64,000 nt of DNA from Neorhizobium alkalisoli. Lineage in GTDB: Bacteria; Pseudomonadota; Alphaproteobacteria; Rhizobiales; Rhizobiaceae. Under the pieces are notes generated by a model. That model was not told where the DNA came from. It made no database searches and was given only the letters and a program-made list of their open reading frames with translations. Each line of letters opens with the position of its first letter. The first letter of the stretch is position 1. The translations under genes were made by a program, and so were the position numbers. The DNA lies in the NCBI RefSeq assembly GCF_007829835.1, contig NZ_VIWP01000001.1, positions 620,001-684,000 on the forward strand. The letters run 5' to 3'. Positions 44,577-53,531 of the stretch are shown here, piece after piece.

Positions 44577-45431
44577 TTAGAAGGTTACGCCGGCTGGCAG
44601 GTCGTTGAGCGAGATGTCAACCTGCTGGAGGCTGTCGAGAACCGCCTGGCGAACGATGCCCAGACCCTGGGCATAAACGATCCAGGTGTTCAGGAAGTCG
44701 CGCATGGTCTTGTCCGTCTCGCGGCGCACGGCAGCGTTCGACGTAGAGCCGAAGAGCGGCGTCGGCGCAATGCAGGTGCCGAGACGCGGATTGGCCTTCA
44801 CGGCCTTGACGCCACCCTGCCAGAAGATCGACTGCACGTCGGCTCGGCCGGTCGCCAGAGCCAGCGTTGCTTCATCGAGCGTCTTCATGCGCAGGAAGGT
44901 TGCGTTCGGGCAAAGGCGGGAGGCGACCTGGTCATGGGCCGAGCCCATGTCGACGGCAATGCGGACTTCCGGCTTGTTGAGTTCGGCCCAGGTCTTCGGC
45001 TCGAAGCCGGGCTTGGCAATGACGGTCAGGGCGCTGTTATAGACCGGCACGGTGAAGTCGACGGCCAGGGCGCGCTTCGGTGTCGGGTTCATGCCGAACA
45101 TGACGTCGAGCTTGTTGGCCTGCAGATCCAGGATCGCATTGCCCCAGGTCGTCTCGACGACTTCGAGCTCGACTTCCATGTCCGCTGCGAGCGCCTTGCC
45201 GATATCGACAAACTGGCCGCCCCAGACTCCGCTTGCCTTGTCACGCACCGTCCAGGGAGCGCCGGTCGGAACGCCGCCGATGCGCAGCTTCTTGGAGCTG
45301 ACGATCTGCTGGAAGGTATTTCCCGTTGCCGGAGCAGCCTGGGCGCGAGCTGCGCTTGCGCTGGCGCCAACCACTGCCGCCGCAACCGCGCCACCACCGA
45401 GAAGGCCTGCAAATTCTCTTCTGGAAACCAT
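44577..45431 (-). CDS. Polar amino acid ABC periplasmic binding protein, Tat-exported (284 aa)
   Basis: Solute-binding family 3 receptor. Tat leader with S-R-R-E-F-A followed by a Gly/Ala-rich hydrophobic stretch and ARAQ near residue 30. Mature part: LRIGGVPTGAPWTVRDKASG (ligand-binding start of family 3), DVMFGMNPTPKRALAVDFT and FLNTWIVYAQGLG near the C-terminus. The ATG at 45431 begins the leader. It lies 80 bp after the GlcD-type oxidase gene. Ligand is an amino acid or related acid; which one is not readable. Confidence 0.92.
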   Translation of the reverse strand: MVSRREFAGLLGGGAVAAAVVGASASAARAQAAPATGNTFQQIVSSKKLRIGGVPTGAPWTVRDKASGVWGGQFVDIGKALAADMEVELEVVETTWGNAILDLQANKLDVMFGMNPTPKRALAVDFTVPVYNSALTVIAKPGFEPKTWAELNKPEVRIAVDMGSAHDQVASRLCPNATFLRMKTLDEATLALATGRADVQSIFWQGGVKAVKANPRLGTCIAPTPLFGSTSNAAVRRETDKTMRDFLNTWIVYAQGLGIVRQAVLDSLQQVDISLNDLPAGVTF

Positions 45432-45511
45432 GCTTATTCCCCTTTTCCTTTGCCTTTTCCGACCGGCCTTGCAGCATCGGTCCGCGAAGCCGGGCACCAT
45501 GCCCGGACGGT

Positions 45512-46930
45512 TTATTTCCCGAGCAGAACGCCCGGGTTCATCCTGTTTTCAGGATCGAACACCAATTTGACCTGTTTCATCAGCTCGTAGCGGAGAGGAT
45601 CGCCAAGACGGACGAGCTCTTCGGGAAGCTTGCGTCCGACGCCATGTTCGGCACTGAACGTGCCGTTGAAGCGCGCGCCGACATCGTGAACGGCTCTTTC
45701 GACTTCAAGCGCGAACGCATCCTTGTCGGCAACGGACGCCCAATATTCATGCGAGAACATCAGGATGTAATGGACGTTGCCATCGCCGAGATGGCAGACG
45801 ACCTGCGTCGTGGCCTGCGGAAAACGCTCCGCCGACAGCTTGTCCGCGGCGGCGATGAAATCCGGCACGAAGGAGGTGCGAACCGCCACGTCGTGGACGA
45901 CGCCGATACCTTCCTTCTTGTTGGCTTCCGATACGGAATGCCGGACATGCCATATTTCCTCGGCCTGTTGCTGCGAGGTGGCCACGACGGCATCGCGAAC
46001 CAGGCCTGCCTCGAGACCGGCTTCCAGAACCCCGCCCATCATGGCATCGAGATCCGTATGCACGTCCGAGGTGCTGAGCTCGACCATCAGCGACCATTCC
46101 GGCAGAGCCGCAAACGGGATGCGGACGCGATCGATGTGGCGCTTCACCAGCTCGTATTGCGAAGCCGATACCAGTTCGAAGGCTTCGATGAACTGGCCAG
46201 CGGTCGACCGGAAGGAAGCCAGAAGTTTGACGGCATCGGCAGGAGAAGCGACGTCGATCCAGGCATGCGCGCTGTTCGACTGCTTCGGAAACATTTTCAG
46301 GGCAGCCCCGGTGATGATCCCGAGCGTTCCTTCGGCACCGATGAACAGCTGCCGCAGCATGTAACCGGTATTGTCTTTGCGCAGCGCTGCGAGATCGCGG
46401 ATAATGCGACCATCCGCCAGCACCACTTCCAGACCTGCTACGAGATCACGCATCGGCCCATAACGGACGACGGCCGTGCCGCCGGCATTGGTGGAAATCA
46501 ATCCGCCGATCTGGGCGCTGCCCTCGCTGCCGAGATGCATCGGGAACTGGCGCTCGACCTTATCGGCAGCCTGATGCACTTCAGCGAGAATGATGCCAGC
46601 ATCGACGGTGACGATATCCGAAACGACGTCGATCTCGCGGATCCGGTTCATCCTGCGCAGGCACAGGACGATACCGGGTTTTTCAGGATTGCCGCTTTCC
46701 GGCACTGCGCCGTAGCACAGGCCGGTATTCCCACCCAGAGGAAAGACCGGCTGCTGCATTTCGGTCGCGAGCTTCATCACCGCCGAAACTTCTTCGGTAG
46801 ACGCCGGAAGCACGACACAGATCGCGTTTCCGTGTTTACGTTCACGCCAATCCGTGAGGTAGGGATGCATGTCCGTGGCGTCGGTGATGATGCCCTTGGG
46901 ACCGACAATCTCGAGCAGACGATCAATCAT
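45512..46930 (-). CDS. FAD-linked oxidase of the GlcD / D-2-hydroxyglutarate-D-lactate dehydrogenase group (472 aa)
   Basis: Vanillyl-alcohol-oxidase-fold flavoprotein oxidising a D-2-hydroxy acid. The FAD domain shows VFPLGGNTGLCYGAVP near residue 64 and LGSEGSAQIGGLISTNAGG near 132; the C-terminal FAD-oxidase domain has CHLGDGNVHYILM near 372 and FSAEHGVGRKLPEEL near 425, whose His residues bind metal and substrate. Length matches D2HGDH-type enzymes. It starts 12 bp after the DapA-like stop. In this amino-acid operon, D-2-hydroxyglutarate is a plausible substrate. Confidence 0.9.
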   Translation of the reverse strand: MIDRLLEIVGPKGIITDATDMHPYLTDWRERKHGNAICVVLPASTEEVSAVMKLATEMQQPVFPLGGNTGLCYGAVPESGNPEKPGIVLCLRRMNRIREIDVVSDIVTVDAGIILAEVHQAADKVERQFPMHLGSEGSAQIGGLISTNAGGTAVVRYGPMRDLVAGLEVVLADGRIIRDLAALRKDNTGYMLRQLFIGAEGTLGIITGAALKMFPKQSNSAHAWIDVASPADAVKLLASFRSTAGQFIEAFELVSASQYELVKRHIDRVRIPFAALPEWSLMVELSTSDVHTDLDAMMGGVLEAGLEAGLVRDAVVATSQQQAEEIWHVRHSVSEANKKEGIGVVHDVAVRTSFVPDFIAAADKLSAERFPQATTQVVCHLGDGNVHYILMFSHEYWASVADKDAFALEVERAVHDVGARFNGTFSAEHGVGRKLPEELVRLGDPLRYELMKQVKLVFDPENRMNPGVLLGK

Positions 46931-46942
46931 CTAGGGTCACTC

Positions 46943-47848
46943 TCAGGCCAGGTTGACCAGTTTCGCCTGTTTGGCGACGTCCTTCAGCTTGGCAAGCGTT
47001 GCCGCGCTCGGATCCTGCAGCGGCAGGCGAACGCTACCGACCGGCATGCCGGCCAGAGCCATGTAGGTCTTCAGCGGACCCGGATTGGTTTCTAGGAAGA
47101 TCGTCTTCACCACGTCGTTGACAGGAGCCTGAAGCGCCAGCGCTTCGGTCAGCTTGCCCTGGCTTGCCATTTCGAAGACATCGACCCAGACCTTCGGATA
47201 GATCGTTGCCGAGGCCAGAACACCGCCGCGGGCACCAAGCGCCACATGGGTCGCAAACAGGCTTTCCTCGCCGCTGAGGATGGCGATCTTGTCGCCCGCG
47301 GCCTGGACGGTCTTGATGAATTCCGGGACGTCATAGGAAGAATACTTCATGCCGACGATCGAACCGTCTTCCGCCATGCCGGCAATCGTTTCGGCCGCGA
47401 CGGAAACGTTGGTGCGATAGGGGATCTGGTAGAGCAGGACCGGCAGGTCGACTTCCTGGCGGTAGGACTTGAAATAGGAGCGGATCGCTTCCTGCGTTCC
47501 GGTTGCGTAATAGGGCGTGACGGTCATGACGCCCGATGCGCCGGCGGCGGCAAAATCCTTGCCGGCCTCGACGGCGTCCTGGAAGCCCGGGGACACGACG
47601 CCTGGAATGACGGGCTTGCCTTCAGCCGCCTCGACGCAGGCCTCGACGATCGCCTTGCGCTCGGACCGAGAAAACGCCGGATATTCACCCGTACCACCGA
47701 TCGGCACGATACCTGCCGCACCACTTTCCAGCTGGAAGCGCACGAGCTTCTTGAGAGCCGCGATATCGACCGACTTATCGTCCTTCAAAGGCGTCACGAT
47801 AGCCGTGTAGAGGCCGCGAATAGTGTCTGCGGATATGGTCATTGTCAT
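46943..47848 (-). CDS. DapA-family (dihydrodipicolinate synthase-like) lyase or deaminase (301 aa)
   Basis: Schiff-base-forming class I aldolase-fold enzyme. Lys168 in IVGMKYSS is the catalytic lysine, Tyr140 in LLYQIPYRT the proton relay. The substrate-carboxylate motif reads GGTGEYPAF instead of the GTTGE of true DapA, which argues for another keto-acid lyase or a hydroxyproline-type (pyrroline-4-hydroxy-2-carboxylate) deaminase. It heads the minus-strand operon of GlcD-type oxidase, ABC importer, DadA-like and OCD-like genes and diverges from the XRE-cupin regulator. Confidence 0.9.
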   Translation of the reverse strand: MTMTISADTIRGLYTAIVTPLKDDKSVDIAALKKLVRFQLESGAAGIVPIGGTGEYPAFSRSERKAIVEACVEAAEGKPVIPGVVSPGFQDAVEAGKDFAAAGASGVMTVTPYYATGTQEAIRSYFKSYRQEVDLPVLLYQIPYRTNVSVAAETIAGMAEDGSIVGMKYSSYDVPEFIKTVQAAGDKIAILSGEESLFATHVALGARGGVLASATIYPKVWVDVFEMASQGKLTEALALQAPVNDVVKTIFLETNPGPLKTYMALAGMPVGSVRLPLQDPSAATLAKLKDVAKQAKLVNLA

Positions 47849-47996
47849 TGTCCTTGGCGAGGACAGGCACGAAGACGCAAGAAAATCTTGTGTGATCGCG
47901 GCCGTTCCCCGGTTTTTCTCGTTGTAGTGATCGCTTCACAAATGCGATGATTTACGATGAAATGACACGTGTTAACCATTCAAGACAAAAAGTTCA

Positions 47997-48025
47997 CTAT
48001 AGGAAATTTTTGTATTTTCCTGTAG
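47997..48025. promoter_or_regulatory. Inverted repeat CTATAGGAAA-N9-TTTCCTGTAG
   Basis: A near-perfect dyad (one G-T type mismatch) in the AT-rich part of the 243-bp gap between the DapA-like gene and the XRE-cupin gene. Candidate operator of the XRE-cupin regulator. The rest of the gap shows no gene. Confidence 0.6.
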
Positions 48026-48091
48026 CACCGTCTCCAGAAACCACTATGGGTAGATCGGACACGGTGCAGATCTGGAAGGAGATCATGCGCA

Positions 48092-48760
48092 ATGCAGAAG
48101 TTGATGCTTAGCCAGGCCATTGATGAGCAGGGCGTCCTTATTCAGGATGTGGTCCGTCGAAAGGCCGACGAACATGCGGTTGCCCGTGAGAACTCGGGAG
48201 CCGAAATGAATATCGGCGCGCGGCTTCACGAGGTACGCAAGAGCAGGAAACTGACCTTGCAGGACATCAGCAAGGCAACCGGCGTTTCCGCCTCCGCCTT
48301 TTCGAAAATCGAGAGAAACGAGCTTTCGCCGACGATCGGCACCCTGCAGCGCATAGCCCAGGGTATCGGCGTCGACCTGATGGAACTGCTGAACGACCAG
48401 TCGAACAGCGTGCCTGCCTACGGCCGCCGGAGTATAACCCGTGCCGGCCACGGCAAGCAGCACGACTCCAATACCTGTGCCAACCACCTTCTGTGTTCGG
48501 ATCTTCGCAACAAGAAGATGACGCCGATCATGACTTATGTTTCGGCCCGCTCGACGGACGATTACAAGGCCTGGGCAAAGTCCGAGGCGGAAATCTTCCT
48601 GACCGTACTCGAGGGAACGCTCGTCGTGCACAGCAAGCTCTATGAACCGCTCGTGCTCAACGAGGGCGATTCCTATTACTACGACGCGAATGTCGAGCAT
48701 GCATGGACCTCCGCCGGTGAGACCGATGCGAAGGTTCTGTGGGTGCTGGCACTGCCCTGA
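48092..48760 (+). CDS. XRE-family regulator with C-terminal cupin domain (222 aa)
   Basis: Helix-turn-helix of the Cro/CI type at about residues 41-95 (GARLHEVRKSRKLTLQDISK, then TGVSASAFSKIERNELSPT) and a cupin effector domain at about 145-215 (SEAEIFLTVLEGTLVVHSK, LNEGDSYYYDANVEHAW). This architecture controls polyamine, amino-acid and sulfonate catabolic operons in proteobacteria. A 38-residue N-terminal lead is unusual. It diverges from the DapA-like operon and is followed after 16 bp by the FMN oxidase gene. Confidence 0.92.
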   Translation: MQKLMLSQAIDEQGVLIQDVVRRKADEHAVARENSGAEMNIGARLHEVRKSRKLTLQDISKATGVSASAFSKIERNELSPTIGTLQRIAQGIGVDLMELLNDQSNSVPAYGRRSITRAGHGKQHDSNTCANHLLCSDLRNKKMTPIMTYVSARSTDDYKAWAKSEAEIFLTVLEGTLVVHSKLYEPLVLNEGDSYYYDANVEHAWTSAGETDAKVLWVLALP

Positions 48761-48776
48761 TCATCCGAGGATATCA

Positions 48777-49925
48777 ATGCCGCTTCTTCTCAACGCGCAA
48801 GACTACCGTGCGGCCGCACGCCGCCTTCTCCCAAAGGCCCTTTTCGAATATATCGACCGCGGCGCAGAGGATGAAAATGCGCTGAGAAGGCTGCGGGACG
48901 TGCTCGATGCTGTCCATCTGGTTCCGACTGTCCTGACGGGCCATGGCGAGCGCAACCTGCAGGCCGAAGTTCTCGGGCACAAGATTTCCATGCCCGTCAT
49001 CATCGCGCCGACGGCACTGGCCGGAATGGTTTCGCATAATGGTGAGATCAAGATTGCGCGGGCCGCCGAGCGGATCGGCATCCCGGCCTGCATCAGCACC
49101 CAGTCGGTGACCACCGTCGAGGAGATCAGGGCCGGAGCGCCCGCCGCAAACCTGTGGTTCCAGCTTTATCTCTGGAAGGATCGCTCGCTGTCGCGGGCAC
49201 TGCTGGAACGCGTCCAGAAGGCCGGTGTCGATACGCTGGTCGTAACAGCCGATACGCCGACCGGGCCGAAGCGGGAATACAACCAACGAAACGGCTTCGC
49301 CATTCCGATCAAATATTCTGCCCGTCTCGGCATCGATGTCGCAACCCACCCGAGATGGCTGGCAGGCGTCCTCATGCGCTATATCCTGACCACCGGCATG
49401 CCGACTTACGGCCATTATCCGGAAGAGTTCCGCAGCTCGGTCACGCGCGCACAGCTTGCCGAACGCGTGAAACTGGAAAACCTCCTGAACTGGAATGATA
49501 TCCACGAGCTCAGGCGCTGGTGGAAGGGCAAGCTCATTATCAAGGGCGTTTTGAGCGTCGAGGATGCCGAGCTGGCCCATGCCGCCGGTGCAGAAGGCAT
49601 CGTCGTGTCCTCGCATGACGCCCGCAATCTGGACATCCTTCCAGCACCGATCGAAGTCCTCCCGCAGATTGCCGACCGTCTGGGCGACAAGCTCGAGATC
49701 ATTGCCGATAGCGGCATCCAGCGCGGCAGCGATGTCGTCAAATACGTCGCCAGCGGCGCGAAGGCCGTCATGATCGGTCGGCTGCCACTCTGGGGACTGG
49801 CCGCAGGTGGAGAGACCGGTGCAGATAATCTGTTGTCGATGCTGCGCAACGAGATAGATCTGACGCTGACCATGCTCGGCCGCAAGACTCCCTACGAATG
49901 CAAGACCTCCGCCACACACTCCTGA
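48777..49925 (+). CDS. FMN-dependent alpha-hydroxy acid dehydrogenase, LldD/glycolate-oxidase family (382 aa)
   Basis: TIM-barrel flavoenzyme oxidising an L-2-hydroxy acid to the keto acid. PVIIAPTALAGMVSHNGE near residue 73, FQLYLWKDRSLSRAL near 128, TADTPTGPKREYN near 157, Lys256 in KLIIKGVLSVEDA, and His280/Arg283 in SSHDARNLD, the catalytic base and substrate-binding Arg (HGGR in most relatives). GADSGIQRGSDVVK appears here as ADSGIQRGSDVVK. Start fixed by CGAGG before the ATG at 48777. It complements the D-hydroxyacid oxidase on the other strand: L- and D-hydroxy acids could both be processed. Confidence 0.93.
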   Translation: MPLLLNAQDYRAAARRLLPKALFEYIDRGAEDENALRRLRDVLDAVHLVPTVLTGHGERNLQAEVLGHKISMPVIIAPTALAGMVSHNGEIKIARAAERIGIPACISTQSVTTVEEIRAGAPAANLWFQLYLWKDRSLSRALLERVQKAGVDTLVVTADTPTGPKREYNQRNGFAIPIKYSARLGIDVATHPRWLAGVLMRYILTTGMPTYGHYPEEFRSSVTRAQLAERVKLENLLNWNDIHELRRWWKGKLIIKGVLSVEDAELAHAAGAEGIVVSSHDARNLDILPAPIEVLPQIADRLGDKLEIIADSGIQRGSDVVKYVASGAKAVMIGRLPLWGLAAGGETGADNLLSMLRNEIDLTLTMLGRKTPYECKTSATHS

Positions 49926-49973
49926 TCATAAAATCCAACAGGCCGGAAAGGCCAAGCCAAGGAACGGCATAGG

Positions 49974-50885
49974 ATGCCACTGTCACGAAATGCCACGGGC
50001 GCAGTCTTCATGGCCTCCGCCATGGCTTCATTCGCAGTCGGCGACACGATGTCCAAGTTTCTGGTGGCAGACATGAATGTCGGCCAGATCATCTTTCTGC
50101 GGGGCATTGCAGCGACATGCTTTACCGCGATCCTCGTGTGGCGCCTGCGGGCATTTTGCCCGCTCCGAAACCTGCTCGACAAAATGCTGTTCCTCAGGAT
50201 CGGCTGTGAGATCCTCGCGACAACAACCTACATTACCGCACTCGGCCTGACGCCTTTCGCCAATGTTTCGGCCATCCAGCAGGCAATCCCGCTTGTGGTC
50301 ACCATCGGCGCGGCGGTCTTTTTCCGCGAACTGGTCGGATGGCGCCGGTGGTCGGCGATCTTTGTCGGACTTATCGGTGTCATGATCATTCTGAGACCGG
50401 GCAGCGATGCGATGACCACGGGCGCCCTGCTCGCACTGGCGGGAATGCTCTTCACCGCAGCCCGTGACCTTTCGACCCGCGCGGTCTCTCCGGCGATCCC
50501 CTCGTCGATCATCACCTTCTGCACGAGCCTCACCATCACGATCGTTGGCGGTCTTATTGTTCATCCGCTGGGAGGTTGGGTACCTGTCGCGACGGTGAAC
50601 TGGGGCTTTTTGTGCATCGGCGCCGTCGCTGCCATGACCGGATACCAGTTCGCGATATTGGCAATGCGTACCGGCGAGGTCTCCTTCGTTTCTCCGATGC
50701 GCTATCTCAGCCTGATCTTTTCCGCCGTGGCCGGTTTCGTGGTCTTTGGCGAATATCCCGACTCGGCAACTCTGCTTGGAGCCGCGATCGTCATCGGTGC
50801 CGGCCTCTATACGATCTACCGGGAGGCACGTCGCAAGCAATCCTTGACTGCACCGCCTTTGGTCGGGCCGCGAATTACGCGCTGA
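49974..50885 (+). CDS. EamA/DMT-family transporter (303 aa)
   Basis: Ten-segment drug/metabolite transporter built from two EamA repeats (first ATGAVFMASAMASFAVGDTM, second starting near residue 145 with GALLALAGMLFTAARDL). Basic residues at the N- and C-terminal ends face the cytosol. The PSSIITFCTSL and FAILAMRTGEVSFVSPMRY segments are typical. It follows the hydroxyacid oxidase gene by 48 bp and may export an amino acid or keto acid. Confidence 0.9.
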   Translation: MPLSRNATGAVFMASAMASFAVGDTMSKFLVADMNVGQIIFLRGIAATCFTAILVWRLRAFCPLRNLLDKMLFLRIGCEILATTTYITALGLTPFANVSAIQQAIPLVVTIGAAVFFRELVGWRRWSAIFVGLIGVMIILRPGSDAMTTGALLALAGMLFTAARDLSTRAVSPAIPSSIITFCTSLTITIVGGLIVHPLGGWVPVATVNWGFLCIGAVAAMTGYQFAILAMRTGEVSFVSPMRYLSLIFSAVAGFVVFGEYPDSATLLGAAIVIGAGLYTIYREARRKQSLTAPPLVGPRITR

Positions 50886-50972
50886 GATTTTCGGGCCAGG
50901 CACCGTCCGGAATCCGAAGTCTCAGATCCGGGAGAATATCGCGCTCCGATTAAGCGTTGGACCTTTCGGCGA

Positions 50973-51929
50973 TCAGCTTCGAAACCGTTCCTGCCAATCC
51001 TTTGGCCCGACGCCCAGTCTGCGCAAAAACACGCGCCGCATCGTTTCGGGAGAACCAAATCCGCATTTGCGAGCGGCTGAAGAAACCGAGGCGCCGGTCT
51101 CCAGCAGGCCTTGCGCCCTTTCCAGCCGGATCACCTCGACCGCTTCAGCCGGTGTGCGACCTGTCCGCTGCCGGTAATGGCGGGCAAAGGAGCGTCGGCT
51201 CATCCCCGCCTTGTCCGCCAGGGTTTCGAGCGTCAACGGCTGTACCAGATTGGCTGAGATCCAGGCATGGAGATCCGAGAATCTGTCATCGGCCGCCTGA
51301 AGCTTGAGCGGCGCACTGTACTGGGACTGTCCGCCCGATCGTTTGAGAAACACGACGAGCTCGCGGGCAACGGCAAGAGCAAGTGCGCGGCCATGATCTT
51401 CCTCGACCATCGCCAAGGCGAGATCGATCCCGGCTGTTACGCCTGCCGAAGTCCATATCGACCCGTCGCGCAGAAAGATCGGGTCGCGCTCAAGCCGCAC
51501 CTGCGGGTATCGCCCGGTGAACTCATCACAGCGATGCCAATGGGTGACGGCACGGCGGCCATCCAGCAGACCGGCCTCGGCCAGCAAAAATGCGCCGCTG
51601 CAGACGGAAGCCATTCTTCGGACATGGCCTGCGCGGTTGCGAACCCATTCAACCAGCGCCGGACGCGTGCAGGCGATATTCACGCCCCTACCCCCGGCAA
51701 CGATGGCGGTGTCGATAGCTACCGCACTTTCGGCTAGGGATCGGCAGCGCAGCGTAATCCCGGAATTGCATGTGACCTCTACCTCTTCGGCGACCAAGGC
51801 AATTTCGTAAAGCGGCTCCTTGGCTGCTCCTCGCGAAAATTCGTTGGCGGATGCAAAGACCTGTGCGGGGCCAGTCGCGTCGAGCAACTGGGCATCGGGA
51901 AAGACGAGGATTTCGATCCGGCGGGTCAT
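50973..51929 (-). CDS. GlxA-type regulator: DJ-1/PfpI domain plus AraC helix-turn-helix (318 aa)
   Basis: N-terminal DJ-1-like sensor (RRIEILVFPDAQLLDATGPA and MASVCSGAFLLAEAGLLDGR, which keeps the nucleophile-elbow Cys) and C-terminal AraC domain (LETLADKAGMSRRSFARHYR near residue 235). The ATG at 51929 is the family start. It diverges from the gene of a DJ-1-family enzyme at 52016, with a paired operator-like repeat between them, so it most likely controls that gene and itself. Confidence 0.92.
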   Translation of the reverse strand: MTRRIEILVFPDAQLLDATGPAQVFASANEFSRGAAKEPLYEIALVAEEVEVTCNSGITLRCRSLAESAVAIDTAIVAGGRGVNIACTRPALVEWVRNRAGHVRRMASVCSGAFLLAEAGLLDGRRAVTHWHRCDEFTGRYPQVRLERDPIFLRDGSIWTSAGVTAGIDLALAMVEEDHGRALALAVARELVVFLKRSGGQSQYSAPLKLQAADDRFSDLHAWISANLVQPLTLETLADKAGMSRRSFARHYRQRTGRTPAEAVEVIRLERAQGLLETGASVSSAARKCGFGSPETMRRVFLRRLGVGPKDWQERFRS

Positions 51930-51933
51930 GATG

Positions 51934-51972
51934 TTTGGCACAAAACGAGGGAAGATTGGCATTCGTGCCAAA
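51934..51972. promoter_or_regulatory. TTTGGCAC ... GTGCCAAA operator-like repeats
   Basis: TTTGGCAC at 51934-51941 recurs as the exact complement at 51965-51972, about three helical turns apart; a third half-site TTGGCA at 51956-51961 forms a tight dyad TTGGCA-TTCG-TGCCAA. All lie in the 86-bp gap between the divergent GlxA-type and DJ-1-type genes. Confidence 0.65.
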
Positions 51973-52015
51973 ACATTTCCTGTCATGGTCTCCTGGTCAA
52001 GACAGGAGAAGAACA

Positions 52016-52699
52016 ATGTCCTTCCGCTTCGGTATTCTTTGCTTTCCCGGTGTCCAGCAGCTCGATCTGACCGGCCCATATGAAGTTTTTGCCTCGGCCC
52101 GCGACGCACAGGTCCATCTCGTCTGGAAGACCACCGATCCGGTGCGCTCGTCGACGGGGCTGTGGCTGAAACCCGACGTGACCTTCGCCGATGCACCGAA
52201 TTTCGACCTGATCTGCGTGCCGGGCGGCGGCGGGGTCAATCCTCTGCTGACCGACGAGGAAACCCTCGACTTCGTCAGGTCGCAAGCGAAAACGGCCCGC
52301 TTCGTCACCTCGGTCTGCACCGGTTCGCTGGTCCTCGGCAAGGCCGGCTTGCTCACCGGAAAACGGGCCGCGACACACTGGAACGCGATGGATCTCTTGG
52401 AACGGTTTGAAGCAATCCCGGTCGCCGAGCGGGTCGTTCGTGACGACAACCTGATAACCGCAGGCGGCGTCACCTCGGGAATCGATTTCGGCCTTTCGGT
52501 CATCGCGGAACTGATGGGACAGGATGAAGCCGAAACAATCCAGCTTTCGCTGGAATACGCACCCGCGCCGCCTTTCGATTCAGGCCTGCCGGATCGCGCT
52601 CGCCCAGAGATCCTTGCAGCAGCACGTCAACGCATGGCGCCGTCGCGAGAGGAGCGTGAGGCATTGCTTCCTCCGATCCGCCAGCTGAGCCGGGCGTAA
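52016..52699 (+). CDS. DJ-1/PfpI family protein, isonitrile hydratase-like (227 aa)
   Basis: Resembles Pseudomonas putida isonitrile hydratase InhA, which turns isonitriles into N-substituted formamides. Length is nearly the same as InhA (228), and the two residues known to be essential there, Asp17 (GVQQLD) and Cys101 (VTSVCTGSLVLG), fall at the same numbers here. Other family marks: CVPGGGGVNPLL, TGKRAATHWNAM, TAGGVTSGIDFGL. AGGAG precedes the ATG at 52016; the frame is open further upstream but covers the operator. Controlled probably by the divergent GlxA-type regulator. A general DJ-1 amidase-like role remains possible. Confidence 0.87.
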   Translation: MSFRFGILCFPGVQQLDLTGPYEVFASARDAQVHLVWKTTDPVRSSTGLWLKPDVTFADAPNFDLICVPGGGGVNPLLTDEETLDFVRSQAKTARFVTSVCTGSLVLGKAGLLTGKRAATHWNAMDLLERFEAIPVAERVVRDDNLITAGGVTSGIDFGLSVIAELMGQDEAETIQLSLEYAPAPPFDSGLPDRARPEILAAARQRMAPSREEREALLPPIRQLSRA

Positions 52700-52709
52700 T
52701 CCAGCTATT

Positions 52710-53531
52710 TCAGGGACTGGGCACCAAAACCCTGTCGAGCAGAAATCTGGCACGATCCAGAACCGGTCGATCGATCATCTTGCCATCCAGCTGAAAAGCG
52801 CCGTCTCCGGATTGCTCGGAGGCGGCAAGCACACGTTTTGCCCAGACGATCTCACTATCGCTCGGTATGAAACCGGCATTGACGATACCGACCTGCCGCG
52901 GGTGAATGCAGAGCTTGGCACCGAACCCGAAATTGCGGGCCGTCTCGATGTCCGCGCCGATTGCGGCCTCGTCATCCAGCGCCAGTGTTACACCGTCGAT
53001 GGGCGGCGGCAGACCTGCATATCTTGCAGCCATCGCAATCTGAAAGCGGGCGTGATCGAGCGCCGGGCTGGAAGCCGGGATCCTCGCGTCGGTGCTGAAA
53101 TCCACATTACCGAAGGCAAGGCGCCTCACGCCCTTCGTCGCCGCAGTTTCAGCGATCTGAACAAGGCCTGCCACCGTTTCGACGAGCGCAATGATCTGCC
53201 GATTGACGAGATAATGTCCAACACGACTGATTGCCTTCGGCTCGGCCTTCGGGACCATCACCTCCGCACCGGAGCAGACCGCGACCGCGGCAAGGTCGGC
53301 ATCGAACCAGTGGGTATCGGCACCGTTAATGCGTATCACACCGCGACCGCCGGAGCGGAACCAGTCGATCACCGCCCCCCTGGCCACATCCTTTTCGGCC
53401 GGAGCCACCGCATCTTCGAGATCGAGGATGATCCGGTGCGCGCCCGATGCCGCAGCCTTCCCGAACCGCTCTGGCCGGCTGGCAGGAACGAAGAGATAGG
53501 ATAAGGCCTGATCGGAACGGTCGGCGCTCAT
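52710..53531 (-). CDS. HpcH/HpaI-CitE family CoA-ester lyase, (citra)malyl-CoA lyase-like (273 aa)
   Basis: Mg-dependent aldolase-type lyase of the CitE/malyl-CoA group. SYLFVPASRPERFGKA near residue 11, ILDLEDAV near 35 (Mg ligands), IRINGADTHW near 69, VMVPKAEPKAI near 91, ALVETVAGLVQIA near 116 and FGNVDFSTDARI near 139 are the ordered family motifs; FGAKLCIHPRQVGIV near 224 closes the barrel. Its start overlaps the Meh-like hydratase stop as ATGA. As last gene in a CoA-transferase/hydratase operon it would split a 3-hydroxyacyl-CoA into acetyl-CoA (or propionyl-CoA) and a 2-oxo acid. Confidence 0.9.
   Translation of the reverse strand: MSADRSDQALSYLFVPASRPERFGKAAASGAHRIILDLEDAVAPAEKDVARGAVIDWFRSGGRGVIRINGADTHWFDADLAAVAVCSGAEVMVPKAEPKAISRVGHYLVNRQIIALVETVAGLVQIAETAATKGVRRLAFGNVDFSTDARIPASSPALDHARFQIAMAARYAGLPPPIDGVTLALDDEAAIGADIETARNFGFGAKLCIHPRQVGIVNAGFIPSDSEIVWAKRVLAASEQSGDGAFQLDGKMIDRPVLDRARFLLDRVLVPSP

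Noticed and set aside
50882..50935. CTGAGA/TCTCAG hairpin between the DMT and GlxA-type genes as a terminator
   Set aside because: Stem of only 6 bp with a 42-nt loop; unlikely to be stable.
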